DNA from: Chryseobacterium gleum
GTDB taxonomy: Bacteria; Bacteroidota; Bacteroidia; Flavobacteriales_D; Crocinitomicaceae
Length of the DNA stretch: 64,000 bases
Direction: 5' to 3'
Assembly (NCBI GenBank): GCA_945862165.1
Contig: CAMAXI010000001.1
Span: 434,001-498,000 of the forward strand
The notes under the pieces are model-generated. The model saw only the letters and a list, made by a program, of their open reading frames with translations. It ran no database searches and was not told the DNA's origin. The translations under genes and the position numbers were made by a program. Shown here one piece after another: positions 44,045 to 53,567 of the stretch (positions within the stretch are counted from its first letter, which is position 1; every line of letters begins with the position of its first letter).

Positions 44045-45457
44045 CTAATTGGTTAATAAATTTACAATTTTAGGGTCGTTTAGCAATTCAGGATACAAAG
44101 AAATAGTCTCATTTGTAAGTTCTTTATTACTAGCTTGTGCATTAATTAGTAAAGAAATTACCTCTTCTTGCTGGAAATACAAATATCTAATTGCAAATAA
44201 ATGAAGATCTCTAACTATGGAAATTATTTCATCCTTACTTTCTAATTGTTCTAAAAAGTTCGAAGCTTCTTTCAAAAAAGTACTTTTGACTAAAAAACTA
44301 ACATAATCCGTAAGAATCTCATCGTTCGTTGGATCCATGGAAAAAGCCTTTAAATAGGTATCATTTGTTAATTCGACATCTTCTGTTTTCTCCAATGCAC
44401 CTGCTAAAACATGAATATACCCAGGATTAAATGCGTCAAAAGAAATTGCTTTTTCAATAAACCCTATCGCAGTTTGTAAATCACCTTCTAAATCTTTAAC
44501 AATACCTAGACCTAACCAAGCATCCGATAATTCAGGCATAAGCTCCAAACTTTTATAATAAAACTGTTTCGCTTCTTCTAAATTACCCAACTGTTCATTA
44601 CACTCTCCCAAATAACAAAGTGTTAATCCATCTTCACCATCTAACTCAATACATCTTTCGAAGTTTTGAATAGAAAGCAAATATTTTTCTTCCGACAAAT
44701 AGGCGTTCCCTAAATTGAAATAAGCAGGAGAAAAATCTTCATTTATTAATAAGCAATAATCGTATGCCCAAATAGCTTTTTCGAAGTTTTCAGATTTGGA
44801 ATAGGCATTTCCTAAATTATACCAAGCGGTAAATGAATATGGATTTTCATCGATAAAATCAGAATAGCACTTTATAGCACTTGTAAAATCCTCCATTTGA
44901 TCATAGCAAAATGCTAATTCATATATAGCTACTTCATTGGTAGGATTTGTTTCTAGTGCTTGTTTTAAAATACGCACAGCATTTTTAAAGTCTCGTGCAG
45001 CTTCATATTCCATCGCTAGATCTACAAAAATCTCATCTTTATCTTCTTGCTCCGCAACATAAAGTGCTTCTGTGAAGTATTTGATAGCTGTTTTAGAATC
45101 TCTTAATTGACTAAAAATAGATGCTTTTGTGAGAAAATGTTCACAGCTCGTACTTCCTTTTTTCTCTAGATGACTTAATAAATTCAGTGCTTCTTTTAAT
45201 TGCCCATTTGCAGAAATCGCTTGTGCTTTTCGAAGCGTAAACATGGAAATAAATGGAAATTGTTGAATCCCAATTTCTGCACAAATGTTTGCTTTTGAAT
45301 AATTTCCTTGAATTAAATAATGGTCAATTATTGCCTCTAGGGTATCACTATCCATAAAGCCTAAAGGTTCTCCATTTAATGATTTTTCAAAACGATCTAA
45401 TTCTTCGTTTAAATTACCATCAAAATAGTTTTCTTCATCATCATCTTCGTAATGCAT
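44045..45457 (-). CDS. TPR-repeat protein
   Basis: 470 residues with an acidic N-terminus (DDDEENYFDG) and about ten tetratricopeptide repeats from ~50 to ~380 (AIYELAFCYDQMEDFTSAIKCY, AWYNLGNAYSKSENFEKAIWAY, AYFNLGNAYLSEEKY). No signal peptide or catalytic domain. First of three genes; the stop lies 7 nt before the phosphosulfolactate synthase start. Confidence 0.88.
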   Translation of the reverse strand: MHYEDDDEENYFDGNLNEELDRFEKSLNGEPLGFMDSDTLEAIIDHYLIQGNYSKANICAEIGIQQFPFISMFTLRKAQAISANGQLKEALNLLSHLEKKGSTSCEHFLTKASIFSQLRDSKTAIKYFTEALYVAEQEDKDEIFVDLAMEYEAARDFKNAVRILKQALETNPTNEVAIYELAFCYDQMEDFTSAIKCYSDFIDENPYSFTAWYNLGNAYSKSENFEKAIWAYDYCLLINEDFSPAYFNLGNAYLSEEKYLLSIQNFERCIELDGEDGLTLCYLGECNEQLGNLEEAKQFYYKSLELMPELSDAWLGLGIVKDLEGDLQTAIGFIEKAISFDAFNPGYIHVLAGALEKTEDVELTNDTYLKAFSMDPTNDEILTDYVSFLVKSTFLKEASNFLEQLESKDEIISIVRDLHLFAIRYLYFQQEEVISLLINAQASNKELTNETISLYPELLNDPKIVNLLTN

Positions 45458-45527
45458 AACTACACTTTTATTGGATAAAGATACTTCAATTAACCCGCTT
45501 CACAAAAAAATATTTCCGTAAGTTATT

Positions 45528-45566
45528 AACTAAAAAAGCCCTTAACATTGCTGCTAAGGGCTTTAA
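45528..45566 (-). terminator. Rho-independent terminator of typA
   Basis: Minus-strand AAAGCCCTTA (45564-45555), 10-nt loop and TAAGGGCTTT (45544-45535), followed by more T. 19 nt after the typA stop. Confidence 0.85.
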
Positions 45567-45582
45567 GAAATTGTTCCTAGAT

Positions 45583-47382
45583 TTATTTATTTCCGGATCT
45601 TTTACGTTCTGTTTCTTTCAAGTAAATCTTACGGATTCTTAAGTTTTCTGGAGTTACCTCTACATACTCATCTCCTTGGATATACTCCAAACATTCTTCC
45701 AAACTAAATTTGATTGGTGGAATTAATTTCACCTTCTCATCATTACCTGAAGAACGCATGTTTGACATTTTCTTCGTCTTAGTAACATTCACTACCATGT
45801 CACCAGCTCTAGAATTTTCACCAATAACTTGACCTTCATAAATGTTCTCACTTGGAGCGATAAAGAATTTACCTCTTTCTTGTAAGTTATTTATAGAGAA
45901 AGGAATAGAAGTTCCTTGTTCCATAGAAATTAACGAACCATTTTGACGTCCAGGAATTTCTCCTTTGTATGGCTGATATTCTAAGTAACGGTGACTCATA
46001 ATCGCTTCACCAGCAGTTTGTGTCAATAAGTAGTTTCTTAAACCGATAATACCTCTCGAAGGAATTTGGAATTGAATGGTCATACGAGAACCTTTAGGAA
46101 CCATATTTGTCATCTCTCCTTTACGTTTAGAAACAGCCTCAACAGCAGTACCACTAAATTCTTCTGGTAAATCGATTGTCAACTCTTCAATTGGTTCGCA
46201 TTTAACCCCGTCAATTTCACGAATGATTACTTGAGGTTGCCCCACTTGTAATTCATATCCTTCACGACGCATTGTTTCAATCAATACAGACAAGTGTAAT
46301 ACACCACGTCCTGCAACTAACCACTTATCCGCTTTATCCGTTGCAGTAACACGCATCGCTAAGTTTTTTTCTAACTCTTTCGTTAGACGCTCTTGGATAT
46401 GACGAGAAGTTACTTTTTTACCTTCTTTTCCGAAAAATGGAGAATCATTGATGGAGAACAACATGTTCATTGTTGGTTCGTCAATTGTAATAGAATCTAA
46501 AGGCTCTGGATTATCTGCATCGCAAATAACATCCCCAATTTCGAAACCTTCAATACCTGTTAGCGCACAAATATCTCCGGCCTGAATTTCAGTAGCTTTC
46601 ACTTTCTCGATACCTTCAAACACAAACATCTCTTTGATTTTGTGTTTTTCTTGACTACCGTCTCTTTTACCTAAGATAATGTTTTGTCCTTCTTTCAAGG
46701 TACCTCTATGTAAACGTCCAACAGCGATACGACCAACGAATGTAGAGAAATCTAAAGAAGTAATTAACATTTGTGTATTTCCTTCTTCAATTTTCTTAGG
46801 TGGGAAATATTCCAAAATACGATCTAACAAAGGAGCGATTGAATCTGTAGGTTTTTTCCAATCTTCAGACATCCAACCATTTTTAGCTGAACCGTAGATC
46901 GTAGCAAAATCTAATTGATTGTCGTTTGCATCCAATTCAAACATTAAGTCGAATACTTTTTCATGCACTTCTTCTGGCGTACAGTTTTCTTTGTCCACTT
47001 TGTTGATTACCAATAAAGGTTTCAACCCTAAAGCTAATGCTTTACCAAGTACAAAACGCGTTTGTGGCATTGGACCTTCAAAAGCATCCACTAACAAACA
47101 AACACCATCTGCCATGTTCAATACACGCTCTACCTCACCTCCGAAATCGGCGTGACCAGGAGTATCAATAATATTGATTTTTGTTCCTTTATACAATACA
47201 GATACGTTTTTAGAAACGATCGTGATTCCTCTTTCACGTTCTAAATCGTTATTATCCATGAATAATTCGCCTTTCGGTTTTTCATGTTTTTTAGCATCTG
47301 TACCTGCTTCGATCATACGATCGACAAGCGTTGTTTTACCATGATCGACATGGGCAATAATTGCAATATTTCTAATTTCCAT
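45583..47382 (-). CDS. typA: Translational GTPase TypA/BipA
   Basis: 599 residues. G1 AHVDHGKTTLVD, G2 RGITI, G3 DTPGHADFGGEVERVL, G4 NKVDKE; then domain II, EF-G-like domains and the BipA-specific C-terminus (GRQNGSLISMEQG...NNLQERGKFFIAPSENIYEGQVIGE). Ribosome-binding GTPase involved in 50S assembly and stress or low-temperature growth. Starts 32 nt after the helicase gene and ends with its own terminator. Confidence 0.96.
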   Translation of the reverse strand: MEIRNIAIIAHVDHGKTTLVDRMIEAGTDAKKHEKPKGELFMDNNDLERERGITIVSKNVSVLYKGTKINIIDTPGHADFGGEVERVLNMADGVCLLVDAFEGPMPQTRFVLGKALALGLKPLLVINKVDKENCTPEEVHEKVFDLMFELDANDNQLDFATIYGSAKNGWMSEDWKKPTDSIAPLLDRILEYFPPKKIEEGNTQMLITSLDFSTFVGRIAVGRLHRGTLKEGQNIILGKRDGSQEKHKIKEMFVFEGIEKVKATEIQAGDICALTGIEGFEIGDVICDADNPEPLDSITIDEPTMNMLFSINDSPFFGKEGKKVTSRHIQERLTKELEKNLAMRVTATDKADKWLVAGRGVLHLSVLIETMRREGYELQVGQPQVIIREIDGVKCEPIEELTIDLPEEFSGTAVEAVSKRKGEMTNMVPKGSRMTIQFQIPSRGIIGLRNYLLTQTAGEAIMSHRYLEYQPYKGEIPGRQNGSLISMEQGTSIPFSINNLQERGKFFIAPSENIYEGQVIGENSRAGDMVVNVTKTKKMSNMRSSGNDEKVKLIPPIKFSLEECLEYIQGDEYVEVTPENLRIRKIYLKETERKRSGNK

Positions 47383-47414
47383 CTTAAGAAAACTATTATG
47401 AATTTATACTTAAA

Positions 47415-49403
47415 CTATTTTGATCCGTAAGAATCTCTTCTTGGTCTTGAACCTCCACCAGCACTTGATCTACCTCCAGAGAAACCTCCACGATCTCCAC
47501 CGCGGTTACCTCCGAAAGAGCTTCTTTCTCCTCCTGCTGAACGGTCACGATCACCAAATGGTTTACGATCACGATCACCTCCACCACCGAAGGATCTGCG
47601 TTCACCACCACCTGAACCACCTGAATATCCTCCTGCAGAACGACCACCGCCGAATCCACCACCAGATCTTCTTTCGCTTCCTCCATCTCTAGATTCTGCT
47701 TTTTTCTTCGTGATTTCTACATTCACTTGGTTACCTTCATAATTAGCACCATTAACAGTACTTAAAATTTTAGTCGCGTGAACATCATCCGCTTCAAAGA
47801 AACTGAATGTAGGAAGTACATCGATTTTTCCGATATGGGAAGAAGTTAAACCAGCTTCATCGCAAATCATACGTAATAAACCACCAGGATTTAATCCATC
47901 GCGTTTACCGATACTTACAAAGAAACGTGTTTTTCCTTCGTCATTACGATCCGATCTTTCTCTTCTTTCTCCACGTTCAGGTCTATCCGAACGGTCTCTT
48001 GCATTGAAATCTCTTGGTCCTCTATCTGATCTTTCACCTCTGTCGGAACGTTCTCCTCTTTCACGACCACTATCACGACCACCATCTGTACTTAAATCAG
48101 ATGCTTTTCCGTAATAATCGATGAAACGATTAAATTCAACAGAAATAAATTTCTTAATAACTTCTTCTTTGGATAAATCTTCAAAATCAGCAAAAATAGC
48201 AGGTAAGAATTTTTCAATTTCTTTTTCTTTTACTTCTGTTTCTTTAATTTTACCAATCAAACTTGTTAATTGCAAACCACAAATTTCTTGTGCACTCGGA
48301 ATAGTTCCTTGCGTAAAATCTGTTCTGATTTGTTTTTCAATCGAGCGGATTTTATATCCTTCTCTTGTGTTAATCAACACCAAAGATTCTCCTTTTTTAC
48401 CAGCACGAGCAGTTCTACCACTTCTATGCGTGTAATTTTCGATATCGTCTGGTAATTGATAGTGAATAACGTGTGTAATGTTATCCACGTCAATTCCACG
48501 CGCAGCAACATCTGTAGCTACTAATAACTGTAACGTTCTTTCTCTAAAACGTTTCATTACATTGTCACGTTGTGCTTGCGATAAATCTCCGTGTAAAGGT
48601 TCTGCATTGTATCCATCTTTACTCAACTTTTCCGCAACGGATTGTGTTTCGTGTCTTGTACGACAGAATACTAAACCAAAAATATCTGGATTCACATCGA
48701 TCAAACGTTTTAACGCTGCATATCTATCTTTTTCTTTTACAGAATAGTAGATGTGTTCGATGTTCTCGTTACCTTGATTTTTGTGTCCAATAGAAACTTC
48801 AAGAGGGTCAGTCATGTATGTTTTCGCAATCATTGCCACTTCTTTTGGCATAGTAGCAGAAAATAACCACACATTCTTTTTCTCTGGAGTTTGACGAAGA
48901 ATCATGTCGATATCTTCTTTGAAACCCATGTTAAGCATTTCATCTGCCTCATCCAATACAACGCATTGAACTTCTTGTAGCACGATTGCTTTACGGTTGA
49001 TTAAATCAACCAATCTTCCTGGTGTAGCAACGATGATAGTTGCAGTTTTCACCTGTGTCATCTGACGACGAATGTCTGTTCCTCCATAAACCGCAACTAC
49101 TTGCGTGTCTCTGTCGTACTTAGCATAATTCTCTAAATCTTTTGAAATTTGCAAACACAATTCACGTGTTGGGCAAATTACCAATCCTTGCGGAAGACGT
49201 GTACCAGACTGTACATTGTTCACTAGTGGCAAGCCAAATGCTGCCGTTTTTCCCGTTCCTGTTTGTGCTAGTCCAACAAAGTCGCTTTCACTCTTAAGTA
49301 AATACGGTATTGCTTCTTGTTGGATAGGAGTAGGTGCTTCAAACCCTAAATCGGTTATCGACTTTAGCACCTCATCCCTTAGCCCTAATTCGCTAAAGGT
49401 CAT
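47415..49403 (-). CDS. DEAD-box RNA helicase with DbpA-type domain and RGG-like tail
   Basis: 662 residues. Q motif PTPIQQEAIPYLL, Walker A AQTGTGKT, DEAD in VLDEADEML, SAT in LFSATMP and HRSGRTARAG. An acidic/basic linker rich in RSDRGER repeats (~430-480) leads to a DbpA-like RNA-binding domain (~485-565: FFVSIGKRDGLNPGGLLRMI) and a Gly/Arg/Ser-rich tail. The CsdA/DeaD type, acting in ribosome assembly and RNA decay. The repetitive 3' end produces open antisense frames that are not genes. Confidence 0.93.
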   Translation of the reverse strand: MTFSELGLRDEVLKSITDLGFEAPTPIQQEAIPYLLKSESDFVGLAQTGTGKTAAFGLPLVNNVQSGTRLPQGLVICPTRELCLQISKDLENYAKYDRDTQVVAVYGGTDIRRQMTQVKTATIIVATPGRLVDLINRKAIVLQEVQCVVLDEADEMLNMGFKEDIDMILRQTPEKKNVWLFSATMPKEVAMIAKTYMTDPLEVSIGHKNQGNENIEHIYYSVKEKDRYAALKRLIDVNPDIFGLVFCRTRHETQSVAEKLSKDGYNAEPLHGDLSQAQRDNVMKRFRERTLQLLVATDVAARGIDVDNITHVIHYQLPDDIENYTHRSGRTARAGKKGESLVLINTREGYKIRSIEKQIRTDFTQGTIPSAQEICGLQLTSLIGKIKETEVKEKEIEKFLPAIFADFEDLSKEEVIKKFISVEFNRFIDYYGKASDLSTDGGRDSGRERGERSDRGERSDRGPRDFNARDRSDRPERGERRERSDRNDEGKTRFFVSIGKRDGLNPGGLLRMICDEAGLTSSHIGKIDVLPTFSFFEADDVHATKILSTVNGANYEGNQVNVEITKKKAESRDGGSERRSGGGFGGGRSAGGYSGGSGGGERRSFGGGGDRDRKPFGDRDRSAGGERSSFGGNRGGDRGGFSGGRSSAGGGSRPRRDSYGSK

Positions 49404-49710
49404 ATAAAGTATTATAAATTAAGTGGCAAAGGTACAGCAAATAAAGGGATAAACAAAAAAAAAGTGATATTAGCGCAATTATTGTTAAAAAGGTGTTGAT
49501 AACCTTAACAAAAGCAGTAATTATGGTAGGTTGAGAAAATTAAAATTTGAAGATTGTGTTTAAATTCAACTTCAATATTGTGGTTGGAAATATTTTCTTG
49601 GAAACAAACAATTTTATTAATTTTGTTGGATACACTTTCAAGCGAAAATTAAAAAATATAAAAATATAAAACATTAATAATCAAACAGATTAAACATTTA
49701 CACAAACTAC
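49404..49710. other. Intergenic region, divergent promoters, small hairpin
   Basis: 307 nt without a gene. Holds the helicase promoter (49427-49457), a short hairpin AAGGT-N7-ACCTT near 49490, and AT-rich sequence in front of the membrane glycosyltransferase. I see no clear promoter for the plus-strand gene. Confidence 0.55.
49427..49457 (-). promoter_or_regulatory. Bacteroidota-type promoter of the DEAD-box helicase gene
   Basis: TTTG (49457-49454), 19-nt spacer and TACCTTTG (49434-49427) match the consensus perfectly; the start codon is at 49403. Confidence 0.8.
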
Positions 49711-51237
49711 ATGCATTTTTTTACTTCTGACCGCATATTCAAACTTACAGTTATCTCACTATTGACTATCATTTTCTTTTACTTGGGATTTGGAGAACAG
49801 TTTTTTGTAGGACCACATGGAATTCATTATATGCGACAAACAGATAGTTTATCTTTCGCGTCGCAATTTTATAATAATGGCTATGATTTTTTTCATCCTG
49901 CACTTTTTAATTTAAAAAATGGGAATGGGAATGCAGCATGTGAATTTCCGATTACCTATTATATAACATCGCTTTTTTATGGTTTGTTTGGTAAAAACTA
50001 TTACTTCTTAAAATTACTGCATTTAGTAATCGTTTATGTCGGAATTTATTTAATCATTCATGTTGCTAAACAGATTCTAAAAGATGGAGTATACGCAATC
50101 ATCCTCGGATTTACCCTTTTTACTTCTACCATATTTAATTACTATTCTTTTAATTACTTACCGGATATTGCAGCACTTGGATTCACTTTTATTGGATGGT
50201 ATTTTATACACGAATACTTTAAAAATCAGCAAACGAAAACGGTAATTACTGCTTTTAGTTTTTTCACACTTGGAGGGCTAATTAAAGTAACGTATATGAT
50301 AAATCCTTTTACTATTATTGTTTTTGTTTTGTTTCAATTAATCCGTAAAAACAAAACATTTCAATCCAATTTTCTTAAGAAAATATTACTTATCGGTTTT
50401 ATTTCTACATTATTGGTTTTTTTATGGAATGCCTATATGCTTTATTACAATTCCAAAAATAACGCAACTACTTTTAACACAAAAGCGTTACCAATTTGGG
50501 ATATAGATCAGCAAGAATTTTCCATTGTTGTTGACCATATTACCGAATATTGGTATAATAGTTATTTCTATCCTTCCACTTTTCACTTACTATTGATTTT
50601 ATGCATTTTAAGCATCGTTTTTTATAAAAAAAGGGCAGGTAATTTATCTGTTATAACCGCTATTCTTTTCGCTGGCAGTAGTGCTTTTTTCATTCTTTTT
50701 TTTGCGCAATTTAAGGACCATGATTATTATTTTATGACCTTTTTACCTTTTTTCCTATTATTATTAATTCATGGAATCAAAACTTTCTCCAACCTCACCC
50801 ATGATTTTTTCATACACAGTATTGCTAAAATTGTTTTAATTGTTTTAGTAATTAAAGGAATAAATTACGCGAAAGATGGATTAGCAATCCGGTTCAAAAC
50901 TGTAAAAGATATTTATTCGGAAGCAGGCTTATCTGTTCGAGAAAATGAAAAAGGATTACAAGCAATAAATATACCAGCAAAAGCAAAATGTATTGTATCA
51001 ACAGACCTTTGTCCGAATGGTGCGTTATACGAAATAAATAGAATGGGCTGGACCGTGCAGGACACAATGGATTTTACCACTAAAAATATCCATGATTATC
51101 AAAAACTTGGCGCAGAATATATCGTTTTAATTTCCACGATGGATACGCAACTAAAAACTGCTGATTCCATTGGAAAACAAATCTACCAACGAAATAACTT
51201 TCACGTATATAAGTTAAACAAAAAGAATAAGTTATAG
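49711..51237 (+). CDS. GT-C membrane glycosyltransferase (PMT/ArnT-like)
   Basis: 508 residues with about eleven hydrophobic helices. The first periplasmic loop (HGIHYMRQTDSLSFASQFYNNGYDFFHPAL) carries the acidic residue expected of GT-C enzymes, and the C-terminal ~110 residues form a soluble domain (CIVSTDLCPNGALYEINRMGW). Probably transfers a sugar from a polyprenyl carrier in the periplasm. Single gene; donor and acceptor unknown. Confidence 0.7.
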   Translation: MHFFTSDRIFKLTVISLLTIIFFYLGFGEQFFVGPHGIHYMRQTDSLSFASQFYNNGYDFFHPALFNLKNGNGNAACEFPITYYITSLFYGLFGKNYYFLKLLHLVIVYVGIYLIIHVAKQILKDGVYAIILGFTLFTSTIFNYYSFNYLPDIAALGFTFIGWYFIHEYFKNQQTKTVITAFSFFTLGGLIKVTYMINPFTIIVFVLFQLIRKNKTFQSNFLKKILLIGFISTLLVFLWNAYMLYYNSKNNATTFNTKALPIWDIDQQEFSIVVDHITEYWYNSYFYPSTFHLLLILCILSIVFYKKRAGNLSVITAILFAGSSAFFILFFAQFKDHDYYFMTFLPFFLLLLIHGIKTFSNLTHDFFIHSIAKIVLIVLVIKGINYAKDGLAIRFKTVKDIYSEAGLSVRENEKGLQAINIPAKAKCIVSTDLCPNGALYEINRMGWTVQDTMDFTTKNIHDYQKLGAEYIVLISTMDTQLKTADSIGKQIYQRNNFHVYKLNKKNKL

Positions 51238-51258
51238 AAAAAAAACGAACTTAGGTAA

Positions 51259-51537
51259 CTACCTCTTAGATATCTTATTGTTCGTAATCGTTCGTTGTAA
51301 GTTACATTTAAAACGATCCATCCCTTCCACGCGTTTCTTTGCATGTTTGGTTGCACAATTTTCTACTCGTTCTCTCCACAACTTATAACTCGAAAACTTT
51401 AATTCTTTTTTCATTAATGCTTTCACATCTGCTTCCGCGAGTCCAAATTGGTAAAATATAGCATCAAAAGGAGTACGATCTTCCCAGGCCATTTCTATTA
51501 TTCGATCTATATCTGCGACTTCTAAATTACTTTTCAT
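51259..51537 (-). CDS. TIGR03643 (DUF2805) protein
   Basis: 92 residues from the ATG at 51537, where the conserved block begins ([25 protein letters not shown]); extending to 51615 would run out of frame over the DUF2256 gene. [18 protein letters not shown] completes the family pattern; it looks like a small helix-turn-helix-like protein. Function unknown, but the family is repeatedly found beside photolyase/cryptochrome genes. Last gene of the light cluster, overlapping DUF2256 by 11 nt. Confidence 0.85.
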   Translation of the reverse strand: MKSNLEVADIDRIIEMAWEDRTPFDAIFYQFGLAEADVKALMKKELKFSSYKLWRERVENCATKHAKKRVEGMDRFKCNLQRTITNNKISKR

Positions 51538-51664
51538 TTTTACACTTTTTACTACAATATTTAACCTCTTCCCAAACTTTTTCCCATTTTTTTCGCCAAG
51601 TGAAATTTCTACCACATTTCAAGCAGACTTTTTCTGGTAAATGTTGTTTTTTAACCCCTTTCAT
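51527..51664 (-). CDS. DUF2256 zinc-ribbon-like small protein (45 residues)
   Basis: A short gene read directly from the minus strand: it begins [14 protein letters not shown] and continues with [15 protein letters not shown], then [10 protein letters not shown] before TAA. Two Cys pairs (CLKC, CSKKC) suggest a metal site. This is the DUF2256 pattern, which accompanies bacterial photolyase clusters. Its ATG overlaps the flavin reductase stop (ATGA, 51661-51664) and its end overlaps the TIGR03643 start by 11 nt, so all three are translationally coupled. Confidence 0.9.
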   Translation of the reverse strand: MKGVKKQHLPEKVCLKCGRNFTWRKKWEKVWEEVKYCSKKCKNEK

Positions 51665-52284
51665 GGTTTTGCATACGGAAAACGCCTACCATCTAACACA
51701 ACATGATAACTATCCAATCCAGAATTTGTTATTGTTCCAGCATTTACCAAATCTACAAATCCATCTGCTTGTACAAGCGCTTGCGGAAGAGTAATCTGTT
51801 TAATTTCACCGATAACAAAAATTGTCCCATTAATTGCGAAAGGAATTTTTTCTTTGAATTGAACGCCAATCTTAATGGTAGAAGCTTTGACAAAAGGGGC
51901 AGGAAAATCATTGATGACTTCGTCCTCCAATCCAACAGCATCAAATTCGGAGATCGTTTTTGGATACCTTGCAGAAGTTTGATGTGCCTTCTCCATCATC
52001 TCTTCTTGTACATGATTAATGGTATAATACCCTGTTTCCAAGATATTTTGCAAGGTATGTCTATCTACCGAATCTGGACGAATAACCATCCCAATCAATG
52101 GTGGATGCGCACCTAGGTGTACAATCGAATTAAAAATCGCGAGATTTTTCTGTCCATTTATCGCTGCTGTTCCAACTAGTACTAGAGATTTAAAACCGGT
52201 CAAGGAATTAATAAAATTAGCGCGATAACGTTGCTCCATCTCTAGTAATTCTGCCTCATCTATCTGTCGATTTATGCTATCCAT
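51661..52284 (-). CDS. Flavin reductase-like FMN-binding split-barrel protein
   Basis: 207 residues. [44 protein letters not shown] and [16 protein letters not shown] fit the flavin-reductase-like family. It may reduce or deliver flavin for the flavoprotein photolyases upstream; this is inferred from context only. Overlaps Cry-DASH by 13 nt and DUF2256 by 4 nt. Confidence 0.85.
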   Translation of the reverse strand: MDSINRQIDEAELLEMEQRYRANFINSLTGFKSLVLVGTAAINGQKNLAIFNSIVHLGAHPPLIGMVIRPDSVDRHTLQNILETGYYTINHVQEEMMEKAHQTSARYPKTISEFDAVGLEDEVINDFPAPFVKASTIKIGVQFKEKIPFAINGTIFVIGEIKQITLPQALVQADGFVDLVNAGTITNSGLDSYHVVLDGRRFPYAKP

Positions 52285-53564
52285 AATGTTCTATAATTAT
52301 TGAATTTATCGTATTCTTTCGCTTGTTTTTCGAGATTAAATGTACGATGACCTTTTGGATCATTACCTACACCTGCGATATATGCCCAATTACACCAATT
52401 ACTACACACATCGTAATCCACTAATTGTTCTTCAAAATATGCTGCACCAAAACGCCAATCTAACTGAAGGTCGTTACAAAAATAACTTGCTACATTTTGT
52501 CGACCTCGGTTACTCATAAAACCAGTAAACATTAATTCACGCATGTTCGCATCAACAAATTCATTTCCAGTTTGCCCATTTTTCCAAGTGTCGATTTGTT
52601 CCATTTGTACCTTTCTGACCAAAGGAGATTGTGCTTTAATACCATTTAAGAAGAAAAATTTCTCTCCATACTTGCGCATTGCCCAGTGAAAATATTCACG
52701 CCAAAGTAATTCAAAATAAACCCAATAGGTCGACTCATTTTTAACAACTTCCGTTTCGTAGGTATTTAATTGCTCGATGATTTCTCTTGGACTTATACAT
52801 CCCAAGGATAACCAAGGTGAAAATTTAGTTGAATAATCTGTACCTATTAGTTCATTTCTAGTTTCCTTGTATTTACTTACCGAATTTGTTTCAAAAAAGT
52901 AGGAATTTAGTCGCGTATGTGCTGCTAGATGTCCGCCTAAAAATGGAAACGCGGAACGATCATCCTTTGATAATCTTGCCATTTGTTCCTCCTCCAACTC
53001 GGTTGGAATTTTAAATGGTTCAAAGAGTGGGGATTTAATTGATAATGGCGCATGCAAAGGCGATTTAACAATACATTCCTTTTCTATAATTGTTCTGAAT
53101 TTCGTGAACACATCTGGTAGATTCTTCAAAGGAAAAGGCAACTCATTCAATTCAAATAATGTCTCAGTTTCAAAGGTATTTAACGTACATTTTTTAAACC
53201 AGCAGCGTTTTTCAATCTCTTCCACTAACTTTTTTTCTTCATAGGCAGGAGGTTCCGTGACATACACTGAAGAAACATGATACTTCTCTACCAATGATGT
53301 AATTATCTCTTTTGTATCACCTACTTCGAAATACAATCCACTTCCTAGTTCTTTCAAAGACTGATCCAGAACCTGCAAACTTTCCAATAAAAATTTCAAA
53401 CGGAAATCGCCCATTTTCTTAGTTCCAAATGGCGTTGATTCGAAATTTGATTTATCCAATATAAAAACTGGAAGGATTTGATCCGAATGCGCAATTGCTT
53501 CTAAAAGTGGTTTATTATTGTGGATACGAAGGTTTGTGGTAAACCAAATGATGGATGTTTTCAT
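52272..53564 (-). CDS. Cryptochrome DASH
   Basis: 430 residues. The N-terminal photolyase alpha/beta domain (IIWFTTNLRIHNNKPL) is followed by the FAD-binding helical domain with WREYFHWAMRKYGEKFF, MRELMFTGFMSNRGRQNVASYF and DWRFGAAYFEEQLVDYDVCSNWCNWAYIAGVGNDP, the Cry-DASH signature. Repairs CPDs in single-stranded DNA or acts as a photosensor. 3 nt after the Fe-S photolyase gene. Confidence 0.93.
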   Translation of the reverse strand: MKTSIIWFTTNLRIHNNKPLLEAIAHSDQILPVFILDKSNFESTPFGTKKMGDFRLKFLLESLQVLDQSLKELGSGLYFEVGDTKEIITSLVEKYHVSSVYVTEPPAYEEKKLVEEIEKRCWFKKCTLNTFETETLFELNELPFPLKNLPDVFTKFRTIIEKECIVKSPLHAPLSIKSPLFEPFKIPTELEEEQMARLSKDDRSAFPFLGGHLAAHTRLNSYFFETNSVSKYKETRNELIGTDYSTKFSPWLSLGCISPREIIEQLNTYETEVVKNESTYWVYFELLWREYFHWAMRKYGEKFFFLNGIKAQSPLVRKVQMEQIDTWKNGQTGNEFVDANMRELMFTGFMSNRGRQNVASYFCNDLQLDWRFGAAYFEEQLVDYDVCSNWCNWAYIAGVGNDPKGHRTFNLEKQAKEYDKFNNYRTLWIA

Positions 53565-53567
53565 AAC

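Noticed and set aside
47396-47692. Long open frames on both strands over the helicase 3' end
   Set aside because: Produced by the repetitive Gly/Arg/Ser codons of the helicase tail; composition is Val/Glu- or Leu/His-repetitive and unlike a real protein.
51538-51615. N-terminal extension of the TIGR03643 protein
   Set aside because: The extra 26 residues lie over the DUF2256 gene in another frame; DUF2256 has conserved Cys pairs and coupled start/stop, so the ATG at 51537 is preferred.
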